Positions 10,061 to 19,850 of a DNA stretch of 55,731 nucleotides are shown here, one piece after another (positions within the stretch are counted from its first letter, which is position 1; each line of letters opens with the position of its first letter). The stretch comes from Bacteroidales bacterium (GTDB lineage Bacteria; Bacteroidota; Bacteroidia; Bacteroidales; Paludibacteraceae): positions 1 to 55,731 of the forward strand of contig SUWZ01000017.1 of the NCBI GenBank assembly GCA_015061185.1, read 5' to 3'. Under the pieces are notes generated by a model. The model worked only from the letters and a program-made list of their open reading frames with translations, searched no databases and had not been told where the DNA came from. Made by a program: the position numbers and the translations under genes.

Positions 10061-11812
10061 TTGAAACACATAAAAAAGATATCGCAATTTATTCGCCCCC
10101 ACATCAAATGGACTCTTTTGTCCCCGATATTTGTTTTGGTGGAAGTGGGAGCAGAACTTATCCAACCCGACCTTATGGCTAAAATAGTCAATCAAGGGGT
10201 GATTGGAGGCGATACGTCTGTTATCTTTTCTTTGGGTCTAAAAATGCTCCTTTACTCGCTATTCGGCATGGTAGGAGGTATTCTCTCCATCTATGCAGCC
10301 GGCTATGTTTCATTCAATTTTGGAACGGATCTCAGAAATGCTGTCTTCCGGAAAATTACACACTTTACACAGGAAGAGAGAACTCTTTGGAAAGATGGTT
10401 CTCTGATTACAAGAATGACCAACGACATCTATAAAATCCAGAGTGTGATTCAGGCTTCGATGCGACTTCTATTTCGGGCTCCCCTTACCTTCTTTGGGGC
10501 TATTATCATGGTGCTATACCTCAATGCCGATATTTCATCAGTTCTTTTGATATTGCTCCCTATTCTTCTTTTTGCTATCTATCTACCCTTGAAACGTGCT
10601 TATCCATTTTTTAGGAAAACACAAGAATATAAAGATTCTCTTTTTTCTTTTTTATTGGAATATTTATCCGGCATAAAGGTGGTTAAATCTTACAATCAGG
10701 AAGCCAACGAAAAAATTAGATTTTCTGAAAACAACAATAAGATTATCGATAGTTGTTTAATGGCGAGTAAATGGATTGTTTTGATAGGACCTCTTATGAC
10801 ATTTTTGCTTAATATTGGTATTGCAGCTGTTGTGTACTGGGGTGCAATAATGGTAGAAGATAGAGAAATTAACGTGGGTGGAATTATGGCTATCACCAAC
10901 TATCTAACTCAGATCTTGATCTCTCTTTTGATGGCTCAACGAGTTCTTCTCTCTATCTCTGAATCGGCTCCTTCTGTTGACCGAGTGGGAGAAGTTCTCT
11001 GCCACGAAAACAGAAGTGAAAACATGGGGGCATACCGCACTTTCCCCAATGGGAATTGTGATATCGAATTTAATAGGGTCTCCTTTAGATACCCTAATGC
11101 TCCTACGGATAAATTTATTCTTAAAGATGTCTCTTTCCTCCTTAAAAACGGAGAGACTTTAGGTGTAATTGGTGAAATCGGCTCCGGTAAATCTACATTG
11201 ATTGCTCTACTTCTTCGGTTTTGCGAAACTACGGAAGGGGTTATTCGTATTGGGGGCAATGAGATCAAGGAGTATTCTCAAGAGTCTCTTCGTCAAAACA
11301 TTAGAGTCGCCATGCAAGATGCAACACTCTTTTCCGGCACAATAGCAGAAAATATTCTTCAGGGCAAACCTAATGCCTCGCATACAGAATTGGAAGAGAT
11401 TACCGAAAAGATGTTGCTGAAAGAATTTATCGACTCCACTCCTTCAGGATACAATTATCGTGTTGAACAAGGAGGAAAAAATTTATCGGGTGGTCAACGC
11501 CAACGGATTTCTTTGGCAAGAACATTAATTGGGAAATCTGAGATTCTTATTCTGGATGATTGTCTTAATGCTGTAGATTTGAAGACCGAGATGTTGTTAC
11601 TAAAAGAGATTAACAAGATACCTGGCACAAAAATTATCATCTCGCAACGAATCAATTCTATCCGAAATGCACACCAGATTTTGGTCATGGAGCATGGGGA
11701 GGTAGTTGGAATCGGGACGCACGAATCACTGCTGAAAGAGAACTCCACGTACCGGGAAATTTATCAATCACAAACCGATGACTACATGTCTGATTCAAAC
11801 AAAGAGCCGTAA
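10061..11812 (+). CDS. ABC exporter half-transporter, subunit with a degenerate nucleotide site
   Basis: 583 residues: six membrane spans, then an ATP-binding domain. The start is TTG at 10061, because an in-frame TAA lies at 10052 and the next ATG would remove the first helix. Walker A is GEIGSGKST and the signature LSGGQ is intact. However, Walker B reads ILDDCLNAVD, with aspartate where the catalytic glutamate should be, and the switch region reads IISQRIN, with glutamine replacing the histidine. This subunit therefore supplies the non-hydrolysing half of a heterodimer. It is followed after 6 bases by the partner gene. The substrate is unknown; lipids or drugs are usual for the family. Confidence 0.9.
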   Translation: MKHIKKISQFIRPHIKWTLLSPIFVLVEVGAELIQPDLMAKIVNQGVIGGDTSVIFSLGLKMLLYSLFGMVGGILSIYAAGYVSFNFGTDLRNAVFRKITHFTQEERTLWKDGSLITRMTNDIYKIQSVIQASMRLLFRAPLTFFGAIIMVLYLNADISSVLLILLPILLFAIYLPLKRAYPFFRKTQEYKDSLFSFLLEYLSGIKVVKSYNQEANEKIRFSENNNKIIDSCLMASKWIVLIGPLMTFLLNIGIAAVVYWGAIMVEDREINVGGIMAITNYLTQILISLLMAQRVLLSISESAPSVDRVGEVLCHENRSENMGAYRTFPNGNCDIEFNRVSFRYPNAPTDKFILKDVSFLLKNGETLGVIGEIGSGKSTLIALLLRFCETTEGVIRIGGNEIKEYSQESLRQNIRVAMQDATLFSGTIAENILQGKPNASHTELEEITEKMLLKEFIDSTPSGYNYRVEQGGKNLSGGQRQRISLARTLIGKSEILILDDCLNAVDLKTEMLLLKEINKIPGTKIIISQRINSIRNAHQILVMEHGEVVGIGTHESLLKENSTYREIYQSQTDDYMSDSNKEP

Positions 11813-11818
11813 AAGATA

Positions 11819-13639
11819 ATGGGACAAGAGTTTATGCATAACAAATATTCCTATTCAAAGGATAGGCATCCGGAGGGTAGAAAGGTGTTTTTTAGCAAAA
11901 CATCTCGACGCTTGTTGTCCTACTTCAAACGACAATACAAACCATTGTTGATTATTTTATGTTTACTCTTTGTATCCATTCTATGCAATGTTTATGCGCC
12001 CTACTTATTGGGTGTTGCCATTGACGAATGCGTATCTATCGCTTACGGATTGAATACGACCATCGATTTTCATCAGCTAAAGATTTTATTGCTACAATTT
12101 ATAATCATCAACTTACTCTCTGCTGCTTGTAATTGGGGGAGTGAATATGGCATGGCTATTATCTCGCAACGGATAGCAAAAGAATTGAGCGAGGAGACCT
12201 TTGACAAACTCAACAATCTCAGCATCAACTATTTTGACTCCGCACAACGGGGGCATATTTTAAGCCATTTTTCCAATGACATCGAACTGATTAAGGAGAC
12301 GTTAGGAGCTACATTCATTCAACTGCTATCCGGAGCATTAACCCTTATAGGGGCTGTCATTGTTATGTACAACATCTCTCCTTCCCTGACCCTTATCACC
12401 GGCATTACCCTCCCGATTGTTGTCTTGCTGAGTAAATTCATCATCTCTAATACTCGTAAACATTTTCAACAGCAACAAGAGTGCATAGGCAGATTGAATG
12501 GTTTGGTGGAAGAGTCGCTAAACGGACTTACAACCATTCAAAGTTTTGTGAACGAAGAAAAAGTTTATCAAGAGTTTGCAATCGCCAATGAAGCCGTTCG
12601 GGAAAGCGGAATAAAATCACAAATCTACAGCGGAATTTTAATGCCTTTGATGCGAGTTCTGGATAGTTTGGGCTACATTCTCACCACCATTTTCGGAGCA
12701 GTTTTTGTTCTAAAAGGGTATATCTCTATCGGTAACGTTCAGTCTTTTTTCTTGTATGTGAAGAATTTTCAAAGACCGATTTTCTCCCTAATGTCTCAAA
12801 TAAACAGTTTACAAGCCGCATTGGTGGGAGCAGAAAGGATTTTTCAGCTATTGGACAATACAAATGAAGAGCAGAGAAACTCCGGCATAGAACTTGTAAA
12901 ATCCGAAGTAAAAGGAAGAATCGAGTTTAAAGAGCTGCATTTTGGATACACACCAACCCAAAAGATTTTAAAAGGGATATCATTCAAAGTCACTCCGGGC
13001 GAGGTGGTTGCAATTGTTGGGACTACAGGAGCCGGCAAAAGCACACTATTCAATTTACTCTCCGGCATGTACCAATACTCATACGGCTCAATCCAAATAG
13101 ACGGGCAAGAGATTAAAGAGTTGGCTCCCAAAAATCTTCGTAGTATTTTAGGAGTGGTGCAACAAGAGCCAATTGTATTTTCAGAGACATTGCGTTTTAA
13201 CATTACCTACGGCAAACCGGAAGCAGCAGACGATGAAATTCGACACATAATAGACCTTACGCACTCCAAACATCTGATAGAACGTCTCCCTAACGGTTTT
13301 AATCAACATTTAAAAGAGATTAGCGGACAAATCAGTCAAGGACAACGACAACTTTTAACTATTGCCCGTGCCTTTCTTCCCGACTCTCCGATTTTACTTT
13401 TAGACGAAGCCACAAGCAACCTTGATACACGCTCCGAAGCTCAACTTCAAGAGGCATTAAAATCATTAATAAAGGACAAAACGTGTCTAATCATTGCACA
13501 CAGATTAAACACAATCAAGAATGCAGATAAGATATTGGTGTTGGACAAAGGAGTAATAGCAGAAACAGGCACACACGCCGAATTGCTACAAAAGAAAGGA
13601 GTGTACTACAACATTTATAGACAATATTGGCAGCAGTAA
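11819..13639 (+). CDS. ABC exporter half-transporter, catalytic subunit
   Basis: 606 residues: an N-terminal extension of about 35 residues, six membrane spans, then an ATP-binding domain. Walker A GTTGAGKST, Walker B ILLLDEATSNLD (glutamate present) and the switch histidine in IIAHRLN are intact. The signature is ISQGQ instead of LSGGQ. Since the signature of this subunit faces the degenerate Walker motifs of the upstream subunit, both departures fall in the same composite ATP site, as in heterodimers such as TM287/288. Confidence 0.9.
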   Translation: MGQEFMHNKYSYSKDRHPEGRKVFFSKTSRRLLSYFKRQYKPLLIILCLLFVSILCNVYAPYLLGVAIDECVSIAYGLNTTIDFHQLKILLLQFIIINLLSAACNWGSEYGMAIISQRIAKELSEETFDKLNNLSINYFDSAQRGHILSHFSNDIELIKETLGATFIQLLSGALTLIGAVIVMYNISPSLTLITGITLPIVVLLSKFIISNTRKHFQQQQECIGRLNGLVEESLNGLTTIQSFVNEEKVYQEFAIANEAVRESGIKSQIYSGILMPLMRVLDSLGYILTTIFGAVFVLKGYISIGNVQSFFLYVKNFQRPIFSLMSQINSLQAALVGAERIFQLLDNTNEEQRNSGIELVKSEVKGRIEFKELHFGYTPTQKILKGISFKVTPGEVVAIVGTTGAGKSTLFNLLSGMYQYSYGSIQIDGQEIKELAPKNLRSILGVVQQEPIVFSETLRFNITYGKPEAADDEIRHIIDLTHSKHLIERLPNGFNQHLKEISGQISQGQRQLLTIARAFLPDSPILLLDEATSNLDTRSEAQLQEALKSLIKDKTCLIIAHRLNTIKNADKILVLDKGVIAETGTHAELLQKKGVYYNIYRQYWQQ

Positions 13640-13656
13640 AATAGATACCCGATGGG

Positions 13657-13998
13657 TCACCCTCTTCTCTCTTCTCTCAACGGGAAATCCCATAGGACTT
13701 TTCCACCGGCTGCCTCTGCCAACTCATCCACATGTTGTTGAAACTCTTCGAGCATGGTTGCTTCTCTTTTTTTGGACCTTCTCCCTTTTGCCTCATAAAG
13801 AACTTTTGAAAAATAGGCATCGTACGAGACTGCAAAATCTGTTTCATCTACATGAGGAAAGAAGGTAACAGCTACTTCATAACGAATTTGCCCCTCCTCC
13901 GACGTAGAAATCAGCATCACCAAAGCTCCGTTCCTCTTGACACCATTCGCTGTTAAATCAGCCTTATAATAACGTTCATATACATTTATTGTAGCCAT
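13657..13998 (-). CDS. hypothetical protein
   Basis: 113 residues from MATINVYERYY; an alternative ATG lies two codons upstream. Mixed alpha/beta, a basic stretch GRRSKKREA near residue 74, and a C-terminal helix rich in acidic residues. No signal peptide, membrane span or known motif. It converges on the ABC exporter operon with only 17 bases between stops. The function is unknown. Confidence 0.6.
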   Translation of the reverse strand: MATINVYERYYKADLTANGVKRNGALVMLISTSEEGQIRYEVAVTFFPHVDETDFAVSYDAYFSKVLYEAKGRRSKKREATMLEEFQQHVDELAEAAGGKVLWDFPLREERRG

Positions 13999-14122
13999 AA
14001 TCATTTATAATTTAAGTTGAATCCTACAAGCAACTTCCTATAAATTACGATTTTATTCGACTTAATTTATAGAACCTACCTTTATTTCACTTCCACAAAT
14101 TTAAAAAACTTCTAAAAATTTT

Positions 14123-14148
14123 AGATGCTGTTTAAATTTTATTTAAAA
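14123..14148 (+). repeat. dispersed intergenic motif, copy 2
   Basis: AGATGCTGTTTAAATTTTA... matches the motif also found at 48156, 55593 and, inverted, 822-842. It lies in an AT-rich gap between the 13998 gene and dprA. Confidence 0.45.
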
Positions 14149-14224
14149 AAATTTAGAGTTGCTTTCTCTTTTATTTTGGTATCTTTGAGAGAAAGTTTTA
14201 ATATTAGTCCATTACAGAAAGGAG

Positions 14225-15334
14225 TTACCGCAACTCATAGATTCCACCGGGAAAAGAGACAACCCAATCTTGCATCTCCATCTCAAACAAGAGAGAAGAT
14301 AGAGCGGAATAAGGGAAATCCAGTTCCCTCGTCATTGCATTAATCTGCGACTTACCATGCTCTTTCAAATAATCAACCACCCGTTGCTGGTCCGGAGTAA
14401 AATCAGGAAACAACTCATACATCATGGAGGAAGAAGAGTTAATTTTTGCATCCCAATTCATCAATCGTTCTATATCCTGAGCCGACTCCACCATTACCGC
14501 AGCATTGCTCTTTATTAAATTGTTGCAACCTACCGAAAAGAGGTCTCCTACACGTCCCGGCAAAGCACACACCTCTCGATTATAGGAATTGGCAAATTCG
14601 GCTGTTAACAATGCACCCCCTTTTTCACCCGACTCAACGACAAGCACCACATCACTCAACCCTGCAATTATTCTATTACGCGAAACAAAATTTTTCCTAT
14701 CGACAAGGGAGCGAGTGTGAAACTCCGTTAAAATTCCGCCCTGATTACACATCTTACTGGCCAACTCTCTATGCGCCGCAGGATAGATCATATCCAATCC
14801 ATGTCCCACCACACCTATAGTCTGAGCTCCCAACTCCAACGCCTTGCGATGTGCACACCCATCCACACCGTATGCCAAACCACTCACCACCAAGATTTCC
14901 GGATGATTTTGAACCAAATCTGTCAAAATCTCTTCGCATAAAGCCCTGCCATAAGGGGTCATTTTACGGGTTCCAACAATCCCTATCACCCGCTTTACAT
15001 CCATACAGTTCTCCCCCTTGGCATACATCAAAATGGGATGATCATTACACTCTTTCAAGCGATAGGGAAATTTGTCATCGTCCATGGCAATAACATAACC
15101 ACCTGTCTTATAGAGAAATTCCAACTCTTCTTCTGCCCATTCCAAAACTTTTTTAGCAGCAATTTGCTCCCAAATAGCTTCTCCCACTCCGGACACAGAA
15201 GAAAGTGCCTTTCTTGAGGCTTTAAAAACACTCTCGTCATCACCAAAAACAGAAATCAATTTTTTGTAAGTTAACAACCCCACTCCACGAACCATAGAGA
15301 GGGCGATCTTGTATTTCAACATCGATTCTTCCAT
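14225..15334 (-). CDS. dprA: DNA processing protein DprA (Smf)
   Basis: 369 residues. An N-terminal helix-hairpin-helix region (LLTYKKLISVFG) precedes the Rossmann-fold core with GIVGTRKMTPYG and VSGLAYGVDGCAH, typical of DprA. The C-terminal winged-helix DprA domain ends the protein. DprA loads RecA on incoming single-stranded DNA during natural transformation. It is divergent from rbfA. Confidence 0.92.
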   Translation of the reverse strand: MEESMLKYKIALSMVRGVGLLTYKKLISVFGDDESVFKASRKALSSVSGVGEAIWEQIAAKKVLEWAEEELEFLYKTGGYVIAMDDDKFPYRLKECNDHPILMYAKGENCMDVKRVIGIVGTRKMTPYGRALCEEILTDLVQNHPEILVVSGLAYGVDGCAHRKALELGAQTIGVVGHGLDMIYPAAHRELASKMCNQGGILTEFHTRSLVDRKNFVSRNRIIAGLSDVVLVVESGEKGGALLTAEFANSYNREVCALPGRVGDLFSVGCNNLIKSNAAVMVESAQDIERLMNWDAKINSSSSMMYELFPDFTPDQQRVVDYLKEHGKSQINAMTRELDFPYSALSSLLFEMEMQDWVVSFPGGIYELR

Positions 15335-15406
15335 ATATTATTCAGATTTTGCAAACAATCAAGTTCAACACAACCACAGCAAACTCAATTTTATCAAAAA
15401 ACTTGT

Positions 15407-15414
15407 TATCTTTG
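15407..15414 (+). promoter_or_regulatory. TAnnTTTG promoter of rbfA
   Basis: TATCTTTG lies 31 bases before the rbfA ATG. No good TTG -33 element was seen at 19-21 bases upstream. Confidence 0.5.
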
Positions 15415-15444
15415 CAAAGATAATTCAATTTAAATAAATTCATA

Positions 15445-15786
15445 ATGGAATCTACAAGAAAAAGCAAAATAGACCGCTTGGTTCAAAAGGAGCTAAGTGA
15501 CATCTTTCAAAAATTCACCAAAACATTGGGTGGAGTTTTAATTTCTGTTACATCTGTTTCTGTATCAGCAGATTTAAGTATTGCAAGAGTTCGCCTCAGC
15601 ATCTTTCCGGCAGACAAAAAAGATGAGATGCTGCAAACGATAAAAAAAAGTGCCAAATCATTGCGCTACGATTTATCTCAACGGACAAAGAATCAATTAA
15701 GACAAGTACCGGAGTTAACATTTTTCATTGACGACTCTCTCGATTACTTAGAAAATATAGATAAATTGTTGGGCTTAACAAAATAA
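15445..15786 (+). CDS. rbfA: ribosome-binding factor A
   Basis: 113 residues with the type-II KH fold. The N-terminus reads KSKIDRLVQKELSDIFQ and the C-terminus VPELTFFIDDSLDYLENIDKLL, both characteristic of RbfA. It assists 16S rRNA 5'-end maturation of the small ribosomal subunit. The permease gene starts 2 bases after the stop, so they share a transcript. Confidence 0.92.
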   Translation: MESTRKSKIDRLVQKELSDIFQKFTKTLGGVLISVTSVSVSADLSIARVRLSIFPADKKDEMLQTIKKSAKSLRYDLSQRTKNQLRQVPELTFFIDDSLDYLENIDKLLGLTK

Positions 15787-15788
15787 AG

Positions 15789-17012
15789 ATGAAACTACAG
15801 CTATTCATTGCTCTGCGGTATCTCTTCTCCAAAAAGAGGCATAACATTATCAACTTAATTTCGACAATTTGTGCCGGAGGGATTTGCATTGCAACTATAG
15901 CTTTGGTTTGTACCCTTTCTGTCTATAACGGATTTCAGCAATTGATTACCGGCATCTTCAGCGTATTTGATCCGGATTTGAAAATCACCTTGGTTGATGG
16001 AAAAACATTCTCTCCGGAAACTCCGGAACTTCAATCGGTAAAGTCCCTGAACTTCATCGAACACTATTGTCCGGTGTTGGAAGATAATGCCCTTATACGA
16101 AACAAAGAGAGACAAACCTCCACCACCATAAAGGGAGTCTCTCCGAACTATGTACTAATGGTCTCGACGGATTCTATCATGATGGAGGGCGAATTTGTTG
16201 TAGAACAAGAGGGAACACCCTATGCTGTAATAGGAGGAGCATTGGCAGACCAAATCGAATCGAGCAGTCAGTTTATCCGACCAATTTCTTTGTATGCCCC
16301 CATACACAATTCTAACGTAAATTTGGCCAATCCGGAGAAGTCTTTTCATATTCAACACTACTATCTTTCCGGAATATATGCCACCGGTCAAATAGAAGTA
16401 GATAGCAAATACACATTCCTACCATTGACCTCTGCTCAAGAATTGTTTGGCTACGATGACGATATAACGTCGATAGAGTTGAAACTAAAAAAAGGAATCG
16501 ACCCTCGAGAGGCAAAAAAAGAAATTGCCGAAATAGTAGGCCCGAAATTCAATGTTCAAAACAAAGAAGAGCAACACGAGGATTTCTACAAAATGATGAA
16601 AGTGGAGAAGTGGATAACCTTCTTGATATTGATTTTCATTCTAATGATTGCAGTATTCAATGTCATCGGGTCGTTAACGATGTTGATTATAGAGAAGGAG
16701 AAAGACATCACCACTCTGCGAAATATTGGAGCAAGCGAAAGCATGATAAAACAAATATTCTTATTAGAAGGATGGTTGGTTACAATTGTGGGAGCAGCAA
16801 TTGGCACTGTTATCGGAGTCACGCTATGCTTATTACAACAACACTTTGGCTTCATAAAATTAAGTGACAGCACCGGCGAAAGTGCTTTTATCGTCAATGC
16901 TTACCCCATACAGGTAGAAGCAAGTGACATCTTTTTGATTTTAACCACCATCCTATTTATTGGTCTTTTCGTTGCATGGATTCCGACGCGATATATTCAT
17001 AAACAACAATAA
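15789..17012 (+). CDS. FtsX/LolE-type ABC transporter permease
   Basis: 407 residues with the MacB/LolCE layout: one N-terminal span (IISTICAGGICIATIALVCT), a periplasmic domain of about 210 residues, and three C-terminal spans containing the FtsX region (TLRNIGASESMIKQIFLLEG). Family members extract lipoproteins from the inner membrane together with a LolD ATPase. The ATPase is not in this window. Coupling to rbfA recurs in Bacteroidota. Confidence 0.85.
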   Translation: MKLQLFIALRYLFSKKRHNIINLISTICAGGICIATIALVCTLSVYNGFQQLITGIFSVFDPDLKITLVDGKTFSPETPELQSVKSLNFIEHYCPVLEDNALIRNKERQTSTTIKGVSPNYVLMVSTDSIMMEGEFVVEQEGTPYAVIGGALADQIESSSQFIRPISLYAPIHNSNVNLANPEKSFHIQHYYLSGIYATGQIEVDSKYTFLPLTSAQELFGYDDDITSIELKLKKGIDPREAKKEIAEIVGPKFNVQNKEEQHEDFYKMMKVEKWITFLILIFILMIAVFNVIGSLTMLIIEKEKDITTLRNIGASESMIKQIFLLEGWLVTIVGAAIGTVIGVTLCLLQQHFGFIKLSDSTGESAFIVNAYPIQVEASDIFLILTTILFIGLFVAWIPTRYIHKQQ

Positions 17013-17060
17013 ATAGCATCAATAATCCTAAATTATAGAGATCAAGCAAAGGCAGATAAA

Positions 17061-17104
17061 AAATTCGAGGCAGACTACCTAAAAATGGAATCTGCCTCGA
17101 ATTT
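17061..17104. terminator. bidirectional terminator between convergent genes
   Basis: AAATTCGAGGCAGA at 17061-17074 pairs over 14 bp with TCTGCCTCGAATTT at 17091-17104; A and T runs flank the stem so that it can serve both strands. Confidence 0.85.
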
Positions 17105-17131
17105 TATCCAAAGGTATGTATTGCACAAAAT

Positions 17132-17800
17132 TTATTCCGGCTTATCATATTTCACCGTAATACGCATTGATACAAGTTCAATACCCTCTTCGTTAATAGT
17201 AGTATTAAAGTCTTCCATTTTAAGGATTCCAACATTACCCTCTTCATCTTTCAACCCCACCATTGTTCCATCGCTCCAGCCATACTCATCAGAATAAAAA
17301 TAGCCTTGTGCCATAGTCACCGGAAGAGTAGATAACTTACTTTTTTCAATAAGAGATTCTAATGCCGCCACACTCTTTAACGTATCAAAATCAGCCGTTC
17401 TGAAAGATTTAGGAAGTTTATAGAAATTAGTTGCTTTGCTCACTGCACTGCAAAATTTACCCTTTTTATCCAAAGTTTGCTTTGTAGAATCTAAAATTTC
17501 TCCGGAGCGAGTCAAGATAAATTTCACCTCCTGATTGAAAGATAAAAAAGCAAAATCGGCATCCATCGTTGAGTCTGAAAATGTTTTTCCCTCTTTCAAA
17601 TTATAAAACGTATTAAAATTATAGTTATACTGATTACCCATCATTCCTTTTGTAACAACCAATTGTTTAGGTTCCGAAATTTCAACCTCGGTTTGCTCAT
17701 CACCCAAACCCTCATCTTCTTTAACATCCTCTTTGTCACAAGCTACGAACAAAGAACTCATCAAAATTCCTATAAGGAATAAGAAATTAACTTTTTTCAT
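17132..17800 (-). CDS. lipoprotein next to the CDC-like pore former
   Basis: 222 residues; signal peptide with lipobox (SSLFVAC, cysteine near residue 21), then an acidic linker DKEDVKEDEG that could act as a surface export signal in Bacteroidota. The body is unknown in sequence. It lies only 18 bases downstream of the CDC-like gene on the same strand, so it is probably co-expressed. It could be an immunity or partner protein for the pore former; this is inferred from position alone. Confidence 0.7.
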   Translation of the reverse strand: MKKVNFLFLIGILMSSLFVACDKEDVKEDEGLGDEQTEVEISEPKQLVVTKGMMGNQYNYNFNTFYNLKEGKTFSDSTMDADFAFLSFNQEVKFILTRSGEILDSTKQTLDKKGKFCSAVSKATNFYKLPKSFRTADFDTLKSVAALESLIEKSKLSTLPVTMAQGYFYSDEYGWSDGTMVGLKDEEGNVGILKMEDFNTTINEEGIELVSMRITVKYDKPE

Positions 17801-17818
17801 TATTTAAATCTTTAGTAA

Positions 17819-19492
17819 TTAGTTAGGTATATAAATCTTAAATTTAAAATTCACTTCAGAATCAGAAGTAGTATATGTTGCTTCATGCTTATACTTTCCT
17901 GATCTATACTCTTCACATCCGGAAGAATACTCTTTCCCCATCTTCAAACCTTTCAAAGTTGCTATTCCATTAGCATCAAAATCATCAGGATAATATAAAA
18001 TAGTTGAAAAAGGAGTAAATGTATCATACTCATGGTGTGTTCCGCATTGACAGGCATCATCCCAATCGTACAATTGAGCATTCACATGTATTTTCGCACC
18101 TTCTAAATTCCAATCTTTCAAATAGAAATCTCCATTTTCATCTACATCATCTAACTTAACAGTTTCTCCCTGTTTTACACTCAATGCTGTTTGTCTGGAG
18201 ACTGATTTATTGTATAAATAAATTTTGTCTGATGTTGTTCCGTTTGCATATTCAACTTCAATAGTTATCTGTCCGCAAATGTCATTATTGCCTTTTACCC
18301 CATAAAAACTAAGCGGGAGAACATTCCCATCAACAGTTTCGCATCTGCGAGCCACATACTCTGTATTAGACACCACCCCAAACACTTCGTTGGTAGATAA
18401 TTTTGTGAGGGTATAAGCAATAGGAGCTCCCGGCGACTCTTTTGAGAAGTTTCCACCACTTTTTATATAGTCAACCATTGCTTCCAATCCGGAAATAGTT
18501 TTGGTTGCTTCCGAAGCTGCTCCTCCAATAACCGTACCTGTAATTTTGGAAGATTTCAATATTTCATTATTTCTTAACGAGTCAGAAACATTGAGATTAA
18601 CTTTATTCACATCCACTGAAGCATCAAATTGCTGAATTATCTCCTTTGCACTCTCTGAACTTTCGATGCAAAAATAGGCAACGCGACCATATTTAACGCT
18701 TGAAACATAAACCGGAACAGTATTGCCACCACCCACTGCATCTTTCAAATCCTGAACTGTAACATCATCAGCAAAAAAACCGGATGGAGAAGATGGAGCA
18801 TCAACATCTATGGTATAGTAAACTTGTTGGAATTTAATTAGTACTTTGGAATTAGTATTCTTTTCACTAAAATCAAAATTGGAACTCACTTTAACCTTAT
18901 CCATCACATTTGCTCCAACTCCAATGGCAAGGTTTAGTTGTTCTTCAGAAAAAACTTCTGACTTTTCAAAGGTTATTGTTGCAGGTGTTGAACCGGTTAT
19001 ATCACTATCGTACACCAACTTTTTCGTTGCGTCTCTAACGGTTGACAACGATGGATTCTCCACCACACAACTCGGATTGCCATCAAAATAGGGTAAATTC
19101 GTAGAGATGGTAAGAGGCGCTCTATTAAGAACAATTTGTCTATACGCACCGGTTACCACAGAATTTCCATCTATAATACTTCCGGGATAAATTACATTGG
19201 AACTTGGATCCAACAACATAGACTCATTGAATTCTGCTCCCAGTTTAATTTTTTCACTTTTGCAATAGGTCATCGTTGCCTCATCAAATTCCGCAATGAC
19301 ATCTCCTATACTCTCTTTCTCACTTACCACACTCTCTTGAAGAGGATCCTCCATTTCAAGAATAAAATCGTGAAGTTGCTCTAAATTGGAGGGACTCTTC
19401 TCCTTTTCCACATTCTCTGCTTCATCTTTACATGAAGATGAAAAAAATGCCAACATAGCTAACAGCCCAATACTCTTCCTATTCATTTTCAT
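17819..19492 (-). CDS. cholesterol-dependent-cytolysin-like (CDCL) lipoprotein
   Basis: 557 residues. Signal peptide with lipobox FFSSSC (cysteine near 21). The central part matches the thiol-activated cytolysin family: SNVIYPGSIIDGNSVVTG, NRAPLTISTNLP, VLIKFQQVYYTIDVDAPSSPS and VPVYVSSVKYGRVAYF correspond to conserved CDC blocks of domains 1-3. The tryptophan-rich undecapeptide for cholesterol recognition is absent, and the cysteine-containing C-terminal part (CQCGTHHEYD) differs from classic domain 4. CDC-like proteins of Bacteroidota form beta-barrel pores without needing cholesterol. The target membrane here is unknown. A second ATG at 19486 is equally possible. Confidence 0.85.
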   Translation of the reverse strand: MKMNRKSIGLLAMLAFFSSSCKDEAENVEKEKSPSNLEQLHDFILEMEDPLQESVVSEKESIGDVIAEFDEATMTYCKSEKIKLGAEFNESMLLDPSSNVIYPGSIIDGNSVVTGAYRQIVLNRAPLTISTNLPYFDGNPSCVVENPSLSTVRDATKKLVYDSDITGSTPATITFEKSEVFSEEQLNLAIGVGANVMDKVKVSSNFDFSEKNTNSKVLIKFQQVYYTIDVDAPSSPSGFFADDVTVQDLKDAVGGGNTVPVYVSSVKYGRVAYFCIESSESAKEIIQQFDASVDVNKVNLNVSDSLRNNEILKSSKITGTVIGGAASEATKTISGLEAMVDYIKSGGNFSKESPGAPIAYTLTKLSTNEVFGVVSNTEYVARRCETVDGNVLPLSFYGVKGNNDICGQITIEVEYANGTTSDKIYLYNKSVSRQTALSVKQGETVKLDDVDENGDFYLKDWNLEGAKIHVNAQLYDWDDACQCGTHHEYDTFTPFSTILYYPDDFDANGIATLKGLKMGKEYSSGCEEYRSGKYKHEATYTTSDSEVNFKFKIYIPN

Positions 19493-19517
19493 TTTCGTTA
19501 TTATTTTTTTCGGGGCG

Positions 19518-19548
19518 CAAAATTACATTGTTTTTTTTTATTTTGCAA
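19518..19548 (-). promoter_or_regulatory. promoter of the CDC-like lipoprotein operon
   Basis: On the minus strand a TTG (19548-19546) is followed after 20 bases by TAATTTTG (19525-19518), matching the Bacteroidota TTTG-N19-21-TAnnTTTG layout; the start codon follows after 25 bases. The rest of the 19493-19850 gap is AT-rich and otherwise featureless apart from the terminator at 19791. Confidence 0.65.
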
Positions 19549-19789
19549 TTTTTTGCACTTCGTTTTTTACAGTACAGAAAATCAATATAATAACCCAAAC
19601 GTTGGCTGAATTAATTCTGCTAATAAGTTTCCCGTTAATATAATTTACGAACTTTGTATATAAGTTGCACATAACAAAAATATACAGTTTAAATGATTTC
19701 GATTATAAAACACTAAAAATCAGCAATATATATAACTTTTTAAATATTACACTAAATTAATCCCGCCAACAGGTAATACACATTTACAA

Positions 19790-19821
19790 AAAAGAGGAGC
19801 ATCCCCTCGGACACTCCTCAA
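19790..19821 (-). terminator. terminator of the DUF853 gene
   Basis: On the minus strand GAGGAG (19819-19814) pairs with CTCCTC (19799-19794), followed by TTTTTTG. Confidence 0.75.
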
Positions 19822-19850
19822 TACTATCATAAAATTACCCCTTAAGTCAA

